From Tolypeutes matacus (lineage: Eukaryota > Chordata > Mammalia > Cingulata > Chlamyphoridae), in the NCBI GenBank assembly GCA_026826555.1, contig JAKSZT010053928.1, positions 4,991,259-5,055,258 on the forward strand: DNA of 64,000 nucleotides, written 5' to 3'. Positions 1 to 11,300 of the stretch are shown in pieces. The translations under genes were made by a program, and so were the position numbers. Within the stretch, counting starts at the first letter, position 1; the number at the start of each line of letters is the position of its first letter. The notes below the pieces were generated by a model that made no database searches, was not told where the DNA came from, and saw only the letters and a program-made list of their open reading frames with translations.

Positions 1-264
1 ATCCACATATAAAAGGTAATAATACGGGAAGGAGGAAAAGGGAGGATGTTGGGTATATGAGAATCTCCTGTATTCTGTATGTGACTTTACTGTGACCTAA
101 AACTTCTTTGAAAACAAAATGAAAAATAATAAGACATTGGGGAATATATGGAAGAAATTGCCACTGTACAGACAGGATACCAGATATTACAGTGATGAAA
201 GGCAAAATGTAAAAAAATTTAAAATTTTAATATGATCCCAATCTTTTAATTTTATTTCCTTTTT
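1..264 (+). mobile_element. XR composite repeat copy 1, left fragment (end of unit A)
   Basis: This stretch matches, in order, the reverse complement of about 63030-63240: a purine-rich run, GGTATATGAGAATCTCC, TGTGACTTTACTGTGACC, and GTGATGAAAGGCAAAATG. It also matches the plus strand at about 42480-42600. It breaks off at 264 where the L1 begins and resumes at 6718, so it is the 5' piece of a copy split by the L1. No coding potential is visible. Confidence 0.8.
251..264 (+). repeat. Target-site duplication, left copy (L1-a)
   Basis: TTTATTTCCTTTTT here matches TTTATTTACTTTTT at 6718-6731 with one mismatch. The homologous uninterrupted site is present in the XR copy near 62960-63000 (minus strand), which supports insertion at exactly this point. 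Low sequence complexity (T-rich) limits confidence. Confidence 0.7.
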
Positions 265-285
265 TTTTTGTTTTGTTTTGTTAAA

Positions 286-528
286 TGTGCTTACTTCTTT
301 ATTCACAAAAAAGAATTTGTACATGAAAATTATATACCATTTTTAACATATATCAGGGAAAATTATTTCGTACAAGTGTGGATTTTTAAATTGTAGTTTG
401 ATAATAAAAGCTAAGAATTTTTCCATGAGCTCTCATAAAGTCACCTGCAAGAGACAAATGCTGAAATATGCCTCTGCTAATCTTGTCATTAAAGAACACT
501 TTCCTTCATGTAGGTGCCTTGTTTCTTT
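286..528 (-). other. Putative 3'-transduced segment carried by L1-a
   Basis: This segment lies between the L1's own poly(A) (T-run about 529-546) and a second poly(A) (T-rich 260-285). It does not resemble the 3' UTR of the second L1 in the window or any XR copy, and I see no second copy of it here. On the minus strand AATAAA (298-303) sits about 15 nt before the second A-rich tail, as expected if the L1 transcript read through its own signal and used a downstream one at its source locus. The alternative is that it is normal 3' UTR of this L1 subfamily. Confidence 0.6.
298..303 (-). promoter_or_regulatory. Poly(A) signal of the transduced segment
   Basis: AATAAA on the minus strand, within GTGAATAAAGAAG, followed about 15 nt later by an A-rich run (AACAAAACAAAAC then A10). 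The spacing is typical of a used polyadenylation site. Confidence 0.6.
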
Positions 529-549
529 TCTTTCTTTTTTTTTTTTAAC

Positions 550-555
550 TTTATT
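550..555 (-). promoter_or_regulatory. L1-a own poly(A) signal
   Basis: AATAAA on the minus strand immediately before the first A-run (549-529). L1 transcripts normally end at such a weak, tail-proximal signal. Its bypass would give the read-through segment at 286-528. Confidence 0.6.
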
Positions 556-717
556 TTGTACATTTAATAATTGAAAACATAAACAATTAAAAACTAAAAG
601 GTAAACACAGATGAATAAATATATACATTTCTCAATTAAATGTAATGGATACATGTAAATTTTTTTTGTTGTTTTTTTTTTTGTGAATCAAACAATATAT
701 TACACAATATATTTGGT

Positions 718-3700
718 TCATAGTAATGCATTCATACAGTATTTGTCCTTTTGTGTCTGGCTTGCTTCACTCAACATAATGTCCTCCAGGTTCATCCACG
801 TTGCCATATGCTTTATGACTTAATTTCTTCTTACAGCTGCATAATATTCCATCGTGTGAATAGACCACAATTTGTTTATCCATTCATCTGTTGATGGACA
901 CCTGGGTTGTTTCCAGCTTTTGGCAATGGTGAATAATGTGGCTATGAACATCGGTGTGCAGATGTCTGTTCGTGTCACTGCTCTCAGTTCTTCTGGGTAT
1001 ATACCCAGTAGTGGTATTGCAGGGTCTCGTGGCAAGTCTATATTCAACTTCTTTAGGAACTGCCAAACAGTCCTCCATAGTGGTTGTACCATCCTGCATT
1101 CCCACCAACAGTGAAGAAGTGTTCCTATCTCTCCACATCCTCTCCAACACTTGTAGTTCTCTGTCTTTTTAATAGTGGCCATTCTGATAGGTGTGAAATG
1201 ATATCTCATTGTAGTTTTGATTTGCATTTCCCTAATCATGAGAAATGTTGAGCATTTCTTCATGTGTTTTTTTGCCATTTGTATTTCTTCTTTGGAGAAA
1301 TGTCTATTCAAGTCTTTGGCCCATTTTTTAATTGGGTCACTTGTCTTTTTATTGTTGAGTTGTAACATCTCTTTATATATCCTGGATATTAAACCCTTAT
1401 CAGATATGTGATTTCCAAATATTTTTTCCCATTGAGTTGGCTGCCTTTTCACCCTTCTGACAAAGTCCTGTGAGGTGCAAAAGTGTTGAATTTTGAGGAG
1501 GTCCCATTTATCTACTTTTTCTTTTGTTGCATGTGCTTTGGGTGTGAGGTCCAAGAAACCACCACCTACTACAAGGTCTTGAAGATGTTTCCCTACATTT
1601 TCTTCTAGTAGTTTTATGGTCCTGGCTTTTATATTTAGATCTTTGATCCATTTTGAGTTGATACTTGTATAGGGGGTGAGATAGGGGTGCTCTTTCATTC
1701 TTTTGGTTATAGATATCCAGTACTACCAATACCATTTGTTGAAGAGACTGTTTTTCCCCATCAGCGTGGGCTTGGTAGGTTTGTCAAAAACCAGTTGACT
1801 GTATAGGTGAGGGTTTATTTCTGGATTCTCAATTCTATTCCACTGATCGATGTGTCTATCTTTATGCCAGTACCATGCTGTTTTGACCACTGTAGCTTTG
1901 TAATATGTTTCAAGGTCAGGCAATGAAATTCCTCCCACATTGCTCTTCTTCTTCAGAATACTTTTGGCTATTCGGGTGCACTTACCCTTTGAGATGAATT
2001 TGGTATTTGCCTTCTCTAATTCTGTAAAGTAAGCTGTTGGGATTTTGATTGGTATTGCATTGAATCTATAAATCAGTTTGGGCAAGATTGACATCTTCAC
2101 GATATTTATTCTTCCAATCCATGAACACAGAATGTCTTTCCATTTGTTTGGGTCTTTTTAAATTTCTTTTAGCATTGTTTTGTAGTTTCTGCTTATAGGT
2201 CCTGTACTTCCTTGGTTAAATTAACTCCTAGGTATTTGAGTCTTTTTGTTGCTATTGAAAATGGAATTTTCCTCCTGATTTCCTCCTCAGATTGTTCAGT
2301 ACTAGTGTACAAAAACATTACTGATTTTTGCGTGTTGATCTTGTATCCTGCCACTTTGCTGAACTCATTTATTAGTTCAAGTAGCTTTGTTGTGGATACT
2401 TCAGGATTTTCTAAATACAGGATCATGTCATCCACAAACAGTGAGAGTTTTACTTCCTCTTTTCCTATTTGGACGCCTTTAATTTTTTTGTCTTGTCTAA
2501 TTGCCCTAGCAAGAACTTCCAGTACAATGTTGAATAACAATGGTGACAGTGGGCATCCTTGTCTTGTTCCTGATCTTAGGGGGAAAGCTTTCAACCTTTC
2601 CCCATTGAGTATGATGTTGGCTGTGGGTTTTTCATATATGCCTTTTATCATATTGAGGAATTTTCCTTTTATTCCTATCTTTTGAAGTATTTTTATCAAA
2701 AAGCGATGTTGGATTTTGTCGAATGCCTTTTCTGCATCTATTGGGATGATCATGTGGTTTTTTTTCCTTCAATTTGTTAATGTGGTGTATTACATTGATT
2801 GATTTTTCTTATGTTGAACCAGCCTTGCATACCAGGAATAAATTCCACTTGGTCGTGATGTATAAGTCTTTTGATATGCTGTTGGATTTGATTTGCAAGT
2901 ATTTTGTTGAGAATTTTTGCATCTATATTCATGAGAGAGATTGGTCTGTAATTTTCTTTTCTTGTGGAATCTTTGGTATTAGGGTGATGTTGGCTTCATA
3001 AAATGTGTTGGGTAATTTTCCCTCCTCTTCAATTTTTTTGGAAGAGTTTATACAGGATTAGTGTTAATTCTTTTAGAAATGCTTGGTAGAACTCACCTGT
3101 GAAGCCATCTGGTCCTGGACTTTTCTTTGCTGGGAGATTTTTGATGACGGATTCAATCTCCTTAATTGTGATTGGTTTGTTAAGTTCTTGTATTTCTTGT
3201 TGTGTCAGTGTAGGTTGGTTATGAGTTTCTAGAAATTTGTCCATTTCATCCAGGTTGTCTAGTTTGTTGGCATATAGTTTCTCATAATATCCTCTTCTGA
3301 TTCTTTTTATTTCTGTGAGGTCATTTGTAATTTCCCCCCTTTAATTTCTGATTGTATTTATTTGCATCTTCTCTCTTTTTTTCTTTGTTAGTCTAGCGAG
3401 GGGTTTGTCAATATTATTGATCTTCTCAAAGAACCAGCTTTTGGTTTTGTTGATTTTCTCTATTGCTTTTCTGTTCTCATTTTCATTTATTTCCGCTCTA
3501 ATCTTTATTATATCTTTCCTTCTTTTTGCTTTGGGATTGGTTTGCTGTTCTTTTTCTAGTTTCTCAAGTTGTTCAGTTAAATCTTTGAGTTTAGCTCTTT
3601 CTTGTTTCTTAATATAGGCATTTAGGGCTATAAATTTCCCTCTCAAGACTGCCTTTGCTGTATCCCATAAGTTTTGATATGTTGTGTTCTCATTTTCTTT

Positions 3701-4529
3701 TATCTCAATATATTTACTGATTTCACTTGCAATTTCTTCTTTGACCCACCGAATATTTAGGAGTGTGTTGTTCAGTCTCCATAGATTTGCAAATTTACTT
3801 TTTTCCTGTCTGTTATTGATTTCTAGTTTCATTCCATTATGATCTGAGAAGGTGCTTTGTATAATGTCAATCTTTTTATATTTATTGAGAGCTGCATTGT
3901 GACCTAACATGTGGTCTATCTTGGAGAAAGATCCATGGGCACTTGAGAAGAATGTATAAACCGCTGAGTTTGGATGCAGTGTTCTGTATATGTCTGTTAG
4001 GTCTAACTTGTTTATCATATTGTTCATGTTCTCTGTTTCCTTGTTGATCTTCTGTCTAGTTGTTCTATCTAATGATGTGAGAGGGGTGTTGAAGTCTCCG
4101 ACGATTATTATAGAAATGTCTATTTCTCCCTTCAGTTTTGCCAGAGTTTGTCTCCTATATTTTGGGGCACCCTGGTTAGGTGCATAGATATTTATGACTG
4201 TTATATCTTCCTGGAGGATCTTCCCTTTTATTAATATATAATGGCCTTCCGCATCTCTTATCACTTTTTTGCATTTGAAGTCTGTTTTACTTGATATTAG
4301 TATAGCTACCCCTGCTCTTTTCTGTTTACTATTCGCGTGGAGTATCTTTTTCCAACCTTTTACTTTCAGCCGTTTTGTATCCTTGGGTCTGAGGTGAGTT
4401 TCCTGTAAGCAACATATGGATGGCTCATGTTTTTTTTATCCATTCTGTCAGCCTGTATCTTTTGATTGGGGAATTTAATCCATTCATATTCAATGATATT
4501 ACTGAAAATGCACTATTTATTTCCTCCAT
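718..4529 (-). pseudogene. L1-a ORF2 (endonuclease/reverse transcriptase), broken
   Basis: L1 ORF2 encodes the protein that nicks target DNA and reverse-transcribes L1 RNA. The start is the ATG at 4529 (MEEINSAFSVISLNMNGLNS), matching the usual L1 ORF2 amino terminus; the last in-frame stop is at 718, giving about 1,270 codons, close to the family's usual 1,275. The endonuclease part reads at about 3341-4529 ([40 protein letters not shown]). The reverse transcriptase part reads at about 2193-3244 ([39 protein letters not shown]). The catalytic box is FVDD (about 2438-2427) where the family has FADD. The C-terminal part (820-1698) ends HTMEYYAAVRRN. Lesions: a frameshift between the QETH region and the start, frame changes near 2100-2190 and 1700-1730, and a TAA at 820 that removes the last 30-odd codons, which remain readable downstream. 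Confidence 0.9.
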
Positions 4530-4610
4530 TTTATTCTTTGGTTTTCATATGTCATCTTATTTTTGTCTCTCTTCTTACTCTTTTAGTTATCCTTTCTGTT
4601 TTTCTTTCTT

Positions 4611-5599
4611 CTATACTCTCCTCCAAGCCTCTCTCTCCTGTCTTTTTCTTTCTGGTTCTAAGGCTTCCTTTGATATTTCCTGCAAAGGTGGATTCTTTTT
4701 TGCAAACTCTCTTAGTTTCTGTTTCTTTGTGAATACTTTATATTCACCTTCATATTTGAAGGACAGTTTTGCTGGATAAAGAATTCTCGGCTGGCAGTTT
4801 TTCTCTTTCAGTTTCCTAATTGTATCATACCACCGTCTTCTCGCCTCCATGGTTTCTGAAGAGAAATCTGCACTAAGTCTTACTGGATGTCCTTTGTACG
4901 TGATCGTTTGCTTCTCTCTTGCTGCTCTGAGAATTTCTCTTTATCTTTTACATTTGACATTCTGAATAATATGTGTCTTGGCGTAGGTCTATTTGGATTT
5001 ATTCTCAATGGGGTACGGTGTGCTTCTTGGACATGTAAGTTCATTTCTTTCGTGAGAGTTGGGAAATTTTCAGCTATTATTTCCTCAAATACTCTTTCTG
5101 CCCCTTTTCCTTTCTCTTCTCCTTCTGGAACTCCCATGACACATATGTTCTTGCATTTTTTGTTGTCATTCAACTCTCTGAGCCCCTGCTCAATTTTTTC
5201 CATTCTTTTCTCTCTCTGTTCTTTTCTCTCTTCAATTTTAGCTGCTCTGTCTTCAGTATCACTTATTCTTTCTTCTATCATTTCAAGTCTGCTGTTGTAT
5301 GCTTCAAATGTATTTTTTACTACACCTATTGTGTCTTTCATTCCCATGAACTCCGTTACTTTTCTGTTCATGATTTCAAATTCTTCTTTACGTTCGCTCA
5401 ATGACTTCTTTATGTCATTGATCTCTTTAACTATATTCTATTTCATCTCATTAATTTGATTTTGGAAATTTGTGCTCATCTCACTGATTAGTTCTCTCAA
5501 AATCTGCATCTCTTCTGGGACTTTGCTGTATTCCTTTTCTTGGGCCATGTCTTCTATTTTCTTAGTATGGCTCGTAATTTTTTGCTGGTGCTTAGGCAT
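4611..5599 (-). pseudogene. L1-a ORF1 (RNA-binding chaperone), broken
   Basis: ORF1p binds L1 RNA as a trimer. The start is taken at the ATG at 5599 (MPKHQQKITSHTKK), aligned with the MSRHQ start at 59822 in the second L1; the stop is TAG at 4611, giving about 329 codons, near the usual 330-340. A coiled-coil-like stretch (ERISDTEDRAAKIEERKEQR), the RRM-like core (NICVMGVPEGEE, EEIIAENFP, VQEAHRTPLRINP, PRHILFRM) and the C-terminal domain (EARRRWYDTIRKLKEKN, QPRILYPAKLSF) are readable in order. Lesions: a frameshift at about 5450-5470, an in-frame TAG at 5438-5440, and a frameshift at about 4910-4930 between the RRM and C-terminal blocks. Confidence 0.88.
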
Positions 5600-6717
5600 G
5601 TGGTTAGTTTGTATTTTACTTAGATGCTCTATCTCTTTCTCTTTTATGGGGTTTTAGTGGCAGAAGGCTGTTTGTTACCACCGCTATTTGATATTTGGCT
5701 CAACCTTGATTGTTAGGATTGTTCTGCTGGTTGCTCAAAACTGGGCAGTTTGGTTGTAGAGTCGTTTCCTAGGGCCTTGGGCAGGGAGGCTATTGAGGCC
5801 AGGAAAAGACTCTCTTACTTATTAATTTTCTTACGTGCACTTCCTTGGTCTGCCAGGAGATGGCGCTTGTTGGCAGCTCTCAATTCAATGCCTGGTCAGA
5901 GCTTATTTGTTGTGACACAGACCAGATCAATGTGATAGACCTTCCTGTCTGGGGGCTAAGAGTCCTGTGATTCAAACTTTCTGAGACAGTTCTCCAGACT
6001 TCTCTCGTAGCGCCCCCCTTTTCCCAGCTAGGAAATATTTCCACTCCCTTCTGAATCCTCAACAATCAGTCCCTGTTAGTAGAGGAGGAGATTGGGGGGG
6101 TTGTATATCTTTAGCCCCTTGCAGGCTCCAAGGCAAACAATGGCGCAGCCTGGAAGGGCTCTCTGGACAGGGCAGACCAAACCTGGGAATCCAAAGCAGG
6201 GTCAGCCCCGGGCTCTCTCTCCCCTCTCCCCTGTCCCGTGGTGTCCTCAACAATTAGTCCCGGCTAGAAGAGAGGGAGGTTGCGAGGGTCGGATTTCTCC
6301 AGTCCTTTCTTGGCTCCCAGGGCAAACCACCGTGTGGATGGGTCTGTGGGACTCTGCAGCCCAAATTTCAGGTCAGAACCTGAGTCAGCCTAAGGCTGTG
6401 TCCCTCTCTCTCCCCTTTCCGGGAGTAGCAGATCCCTGAAGCCCCCTTTGTCTGTGGTCGCAGGCCCAGAGGCCCGAGAATTCTGAAGAGTGTGGGGGAG
6501 GGTGCCGGCAGCAGTAGAAGCTGCTACTTGCAAATCACAGTTCTGTAGTCACGATTTCCCTCTTCTGTCCCTCTCTCCTCTGGGTGGTGTGCAGCCTTCA
6601 CCTGCTGTCCTAAACCCTAGAAGATCTTTTTCGGGGCTGTTTCAGCTTGTCCTCTAGCTATTTTTCTGGAGAAGAGATTCCCATGTCTTACTAGTGCGCC
6701 ATCTTCCCGGAAGTGCC
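5600..6717 (-). promoter_or_regulatory. L1-a 5' UTR / internal promoter region
   Basis: About 1.1 kb of GC-richer sequence upstream of ORF1, with scattered CpGs (about 5760-6480) unlike the A/T-rich flanks. It starts near GGGAAGATGGCG on the minus strand, a YY1-like site at the expected place for start-site selection. It shows no clear resemblance to the 5' UTR of the L1 at 59823-60905. Confidence 0.75.
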
Positions 6718-6731
6718 TTTATTTACTTTTT
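6718..6731 (+). repeat. Target-site duplication, right copy (L1-a)
   Basis: TTTATTTACTTTTT, one mismatch from 251-264. It abuts the L1 5' end and begins the resumed XR repeat. Confidence 0.7.
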
Positions 6732-7691
6732 AGTTTTTAAAATTTTTCATGTATTTTATTTCTTATATTTAAACATCATTATTTCATTTTCCTATTAATT
6801 GTATTTGGCTATTTTAATGGCTTCATTCTTGAAGAAACTTTGGATCACAGAAGCATTACTTTTGGGGCAGGCGAGGATCATTGGTGTGGGATGTCAGTGA
6901 TGAGGGATACATGGGAGGACGTTCACCTGGGCATACATATAAGGTATATTAAAAAGTTCAAATGTTCACAGAGCATTGTCACAGTGGGTGGAGACTCACA
7001 CAATGACCGAGAGAAAATTGAATTCCCATCCTGGAGAGCTCTGGCACATTCTCTAATTGAGCAGCAACAGTCCCCCAAGTGCAAGGACAATGACTGGTGA
7101 AAGAGGATGATTCACTGATGGGTCCTTGATATGGACAACTATGCTTATGGGTCTTTGCTCTTGAAATTGAAACTTAGCCTATTGTTGTGGGGTGCCTAAG
7201 AATTGCCTCCTGAGAGCCTCCTTGTTGCTAAAATGTGGCCTCTCTCTAAGCCAAACTCAGCATATAAATGCATTACCTTTCCCCCAGCATGGGACATGAC
7301 TCCCAGGGATGAGCCTCCCTGGCACTGAAAGATTACTATCAAGCACCAACTAGCAATGCAACTGGAAATAAACCTCAAATAAAAGGGGGAAAAGGTAAAG
7401 ACAAATGAGTTTATATGCCTAAGAGACTTCAAAGTGAATTGGGAGGTCATCCCAGAGGTAACGCTTATGCACATCTCAGCAGAATCTCATAGACTGCCAA
7501 AGTGAATACTACTCCAAATAGTGGGGTTCCTGAGGGCTCTGGAGACACCCAGGTCCTATGGTCAGTGCAGATAGCTCCAGAGTTTGGTTCATTGTCAGTG
7601 GGCCCTACATTGGAGTTTGTGCTCCCGAAAGTGACAGAGTTGGACTCAATTATGTCTTCCCTACACATGATTCATCTGTCCCTTCTATTTT

Positions 7692-8127
7692 TTTTTTAAA
7701 GATTTATTTATTTATTTACTTTCATCCATTGGNNNNNNNNNNNNNNNNNNNNNNNNNNNNNNNNNNNNNNNNNNNNNNNNNNNNNNNNNNNNNNNNNNNN
7801 NNNNNNNNNNNNNNNNNNNNNNNNNNNNNNNNCCCCCCCCCCCCCCCCGTTTTGGCTGTTTTTGTGTCCATTCGCTGGACAATTCTCTGTGCCTCTTTCC
7901 TGCCCTCTCTTCTCATCCTTCTCCTGTCTTCACTGGGATTTGATCCTGGGAACCTCCGATATGGGAGAGAGGCATCCTACTACCTGTGCCACCTTAGTTC
8001 CTGGTTTAGTGGCCCACATGCCTTCTATATTTTTCTTTGTTTTTACTAAGGGATCCTGGGGCTCAAACCCAGGTCCCTCCATATGGGAGATGGATGCCCA
8101 ACCATTTGAGCCACCACTGCCCCCTAT
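7692..8127 (-). mobile_element. DAS-type dimeric SINE nested in XR, contains the assembly gap
   Basis: Minus-strand tRNA-derived SINE. The head reads GGCTCAAATGGTTGGGC with a box B-like GGTTTGAGCCCC (about 8060-8120); a second, more diverged tRNA-like unit follows (about 7935-8010), then a C/G tract and an A-rich tail (7692-7712). It is flanked by exact 11-bp duplications CCCTTCTATTT at 7681-7691 and 8128-8138, and the XR copy on the other strand (about 61990) has the empty site. True length is unknown because of the gap. Confidence 0.88.
7733..7832. other. Assembly gap (100 N)
   Basis: Exactly 100 Ns, the conventional size for a gap of unknown length. It abuts a run of 16 C at 7833-7848 within the SINE, so a long G/C homopolymer probably stopped sequencing. 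Confidence 0.95.
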
Positions 8128-8890
8128 CCCTTCTATTTAAACCTATACTTGGTGCTTGAGTTTGTAGGTGTACATCCAAGAGACTCGAGTCTCTGGGCTG
8201 TCCATGTGCCAGCTGGGCCCGGAACCTCAACAGAATTGCAACAGCTCCTCTACAGCTCATTGGACTCACCCAGGACAACTTGCAAGGAGATGAGGATGGA
8301 CAATGACCATTCCAAGGAACAGAGAGAGTCTACAACTGCAAGCAAGAGAGTCCCATCCACCTTCCCCATGGGATATAAGCCCCCTCTCAACTAGAGGTGG
8401 AGTGGACATCACCATCCCAGAATCCTCAGGAATGGGGAATGGACTATGGACTAGAGTGGACTTACTGGTATTCTACTATAGACTTATTGTGATTCTAGCA
8501 ATGAAAGAAATTATAATATTGATGTGGAGCCAGTGGCCACTGAAGGCTCTGGGGGCAGGGAGAGGGAAAAACAGTTGTAATATGGGGGCTTTTTCGGGAC
8601 TGGGAAATCGTCCTGAATGACATTGCAATGACAGATATAGGCCATTTTATATCATCACATAACATGAAGAACTGTGTGGGAGAGAGAGTAGACTACAAGG
8701 TGAACTATGGTCCATGCTTAATGGCAAGCCCCAGGATGCCTTCATCAACTGCAATGAATGTGCCACAATAATGAAGGATGTTTATGTGGGAGGGTGTGGG
8801 AAGTTTGGGGAGTGGGGCACATGGGAATCCCAATATTTTTTGTGTAACATTTATGTAATCTAAGTGTCTTTTTAAAAAAATATATATTAT

Positions 8891-11300
8891 TGGAAAAAAA
8901 AAATAAGAAAAGAAAACAGAAGATTGGAAAGTTTAGGTGACTTGCCCGATTGTGCTACTATTTTAAAAAGAAAGCTAGGATAGGTTAGAGCTCAGGTTTC
9001 CTCTCACTTTAAACTCTGAGTCTTAGTTCCTTGTATGTAAAATAAAAGAGCTGAGGTAGGTGACATCTGGGGTGATCCCTCCTAGCTTTAAAATACTCTG
9101 ATTTTCCTAGCCCTGAGCAAATCTTCACTCTCACACCACCAGGCAGTCCTTGCTTAACTTCAGCTCTGAGTCTGGGAGGCTTTTGCAGCCTAGGCACGTT
9201 TTTCACAAATCTGCGAGAGCACGTCCCTCACCATGCTCTTTTTGGTATTGGGTAAATATCTATGAGTCTTTATTCCATTCACTCTCTCAAGTTCCCCTCT
9301 GGTTCAAGTCCTTCCTCTTGGTCAGGGAGGCTTGCCCTGTGGACTGGGGTCTGTATCTATGCCTTCCTACTCCGGCTCTGATGTGCTGACATGCTGGCCT
9401 GTTTCGCCAGTGCCGGGACTTGTGTGTCTCCCAACTCCATTAGATACCTTGGAGGGTCGCGGGGGTCAAAGCTGCCTACATCATTTGTGGGACCCAGTAC
9501 AAATGGGAAATGCTAGTAAAGGCACTAAAATGTAAGTTTTTCCCTCTCTCTTGTGGTCTTGCTCTCTCTCTTGTGACTAGTTATGGTGGCTTTAAAAAAA
9601 ATTTTTTTTTAAATTTTCTAAGGAAAGAAAAATTTAAATTTCAAATTTTTAGCTTGATTTTTACTATTTATCTTTGTTTTGCAATGCCAGTTTTAAATGC
9701 AAATATAAGAGCACTTAATGTGTATGTGGTATCACTGAAATTACACAATTTGTATTTTGTATCTAGTACATGCATATGTATTTTCTTCTTACCCAAACGG
9801 TGGAAACGCTGCACAAAATGATCTCACCTCTTTTTGTTTCACTCTTGCCTGATACACATTCTACCAACACAATCTCTTCACCTTACTGATGAGTAAGGAA
9901 GAACTGAAAGGAAAAAGACTTGTGGGTTGACCTATCTTTCCATTTCCTTCAATGTCATCATTTTCAGCATAAATGGTTGGCTAACACAGGGAAGTAATGT
10001 GAGTAAGAAAGGTATGGTGGTGTGTGTTTCCTTCTTTCTGCAAGTTCTGGTTCAAATGGAAAGCATGACCTCTCAGGGATGTTAGCAGACCCACTCACCA
10101 TAGAGGTAGCACTCTTACCGTGCACTCTTTTGGTGTCTTGCTGAATTCCCATGCCTCATGGGTCCACTGGAATTCTGTGCTCATGGGTCATCGTGAGCAC
10201 CCCATGTGAATAGGTGTCCAGGAATGGCAGATAAGCATGTTATCCCCTCTGCTCATATACATGTTCCATTATTACATCAGACTTCTTTTGCAAAACACAA
10301 GTTCAAAGATAAATTATTAAAATTATTAAAAATTTCAAGACAGCAACAGCAGAGCATTAATCCAAGCATGTGGTCCTGAGTGAGGGGTGCTTGCTACAAC
10401 TAGGAAATCATCAAATGGTATCCTGAAATGCAGGGGCCTACTCTACTGTGACTAGAAGGGTAGAAGGCAAAGATCCTACGGTTTAGGGTCTGCAAGGATC
10501 CTACTTACACAATGGGACAGACCCTTGGTGAGCCTCTTGGGCTTCAGTGCCGGGATGGACCCACCTGTGTGGCCAGTACTGCAAGACACTTGCACAATTC
10601 CCCTCAGCATCTCTTTCCTGATCCATGAGCCCCAGCACCTCTTAGACCACAGAGCAGCCCTAGAAATGATATCCAATGGCTTAGACAGCCAGTGGACCCA
10701 CAACTCCCTCTCTTTTATCTGCCACCTTTCCCTCATATTTTCTGATCTACACTCACACTCTGCTCCCCTTTCTCCAATAATAGAGCTCGATTACCTACAG
10801 GAAGGGCCTATCCCTTATAAACAAAAGGACCTGCTTACCCTCTGTAGTTGGGGGAGAAGATAGTGGGAAATACCATTCATTCCTCCCAATGAGTTTCTAT
10901 TCCAAAGGATAAGTAGAAGGTACTTTCTGGTATCTTTTTGCAAAATGTCAAATAATAAATAAAAAATTAAGGCTTCAGCAGGTCACCTAATCCATTAAGA
11001 GTTTACTGAATCAGGACCAGAGTTAAGGAAGGAAAGTCTCAACAGAGGAAAGAGGGGCCCCCAAATCAGGATAGGATACTAAGACAAGAGCTGAATATGA
11101 AACTGAGTGCCATTTGTCTCCTTCCCATAAGCAGGAGGTCTTATGGGGGCAAAGAGGGGGCATTCTAAAAGATAGAGTTGAGGATAGAAGTGAGGTTGGG
11201 CTGGGCTGAAAAGTGAAAGGTGGAATACAAAGGAAGAAAAAAAAAGGTAAAATCTTAGGCAAGGATGAGTCTGCAGTTGAAGGAAGCAAGCAGAATTGCT
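8891..11300. other. Non-coding stretch, no clear gene
   Basis: No convincing ORF or RNA gene. About 9005-9110 resembles the 3' half of an old tRNA-derived SINE (MIR-like, TATGTAAAATAAAAG), and about 10985-11025 has a weak MIR-like trace. The rest appears unique. Confidence 0.5.

Larger units (their letters stand above)
265..6717 (-). mobile_element. L1-a: near full-length LINE-1, minus strand, dead
   Basis: In element orientation, from right to left: a 5' UTR beginning near GGGAAGATGGCG (about 6712), ORF1 (5599-4611), a short inter-ORF spacer of about 80 bp, ORF2 (4529-718), a short 3' UTR, a poly(A) at about 546-529, a further 240 bp, and a second poly(A) ending at 265. A 14-bp target-site duplication flanks the whole unit. 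Both ORFs are easy to read but carry stops and frameshifts, so the copy is young to middle-aged and cannot encode working proteins. It split an older XR repeat. The GATGGCG motif near the start resembles the YY1 site found at the 5' end of mammalian L1s. Confidence 0.9.
6718..8890 (+). mobile_element. XR composite repeat copy 1, right fragment (linker and unit B)
   Basis: Resumes the element broken at 264. About 6718-6835 is the A/T-rich linker (shared TTTCATTTTCCTATTAATTG with the reverse complement of about 62900). Unit B starts at about 6838 (TTTGGATCACAGAAG) and runs to the A-rich tail at about 8890. Shared landmarks with the other copies: GTGGGTGGAGAC, GGGACATGACTCCCAGG, GAGTTTATATGCCTAAGAG, TGCAATGACAGATATAGGCC, GGGAATCCCAATATTTT. 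Interrupted by a SINE at 7692-8127. No long ORF is conserved between copies. Confidence 0.85.

Noticed and set aside
511..523. GTGCCTT near 514-520 and 6714-6720 as the L1-a target-site duplication
   Set aside because: Only 7 exact bases, and it would leave 265-525 unexplained. The comparison with the uninterrupted XR copy places the insertion limits at 264 and 6718 instead.
872..1411. Plus-strand ORFs over the L1-a C-terminal region
   Set aside because: They are antisense shadows of L1 ORF2, which reads clearly on the minus strand.
5600..6717. Protein-coding reading of the GC-rich ORFs at about 6059-6439
   Set aside because: They fall in the L1-a 5' UTR, where open frames arise from GC-rich composition, with no match to a known protein.
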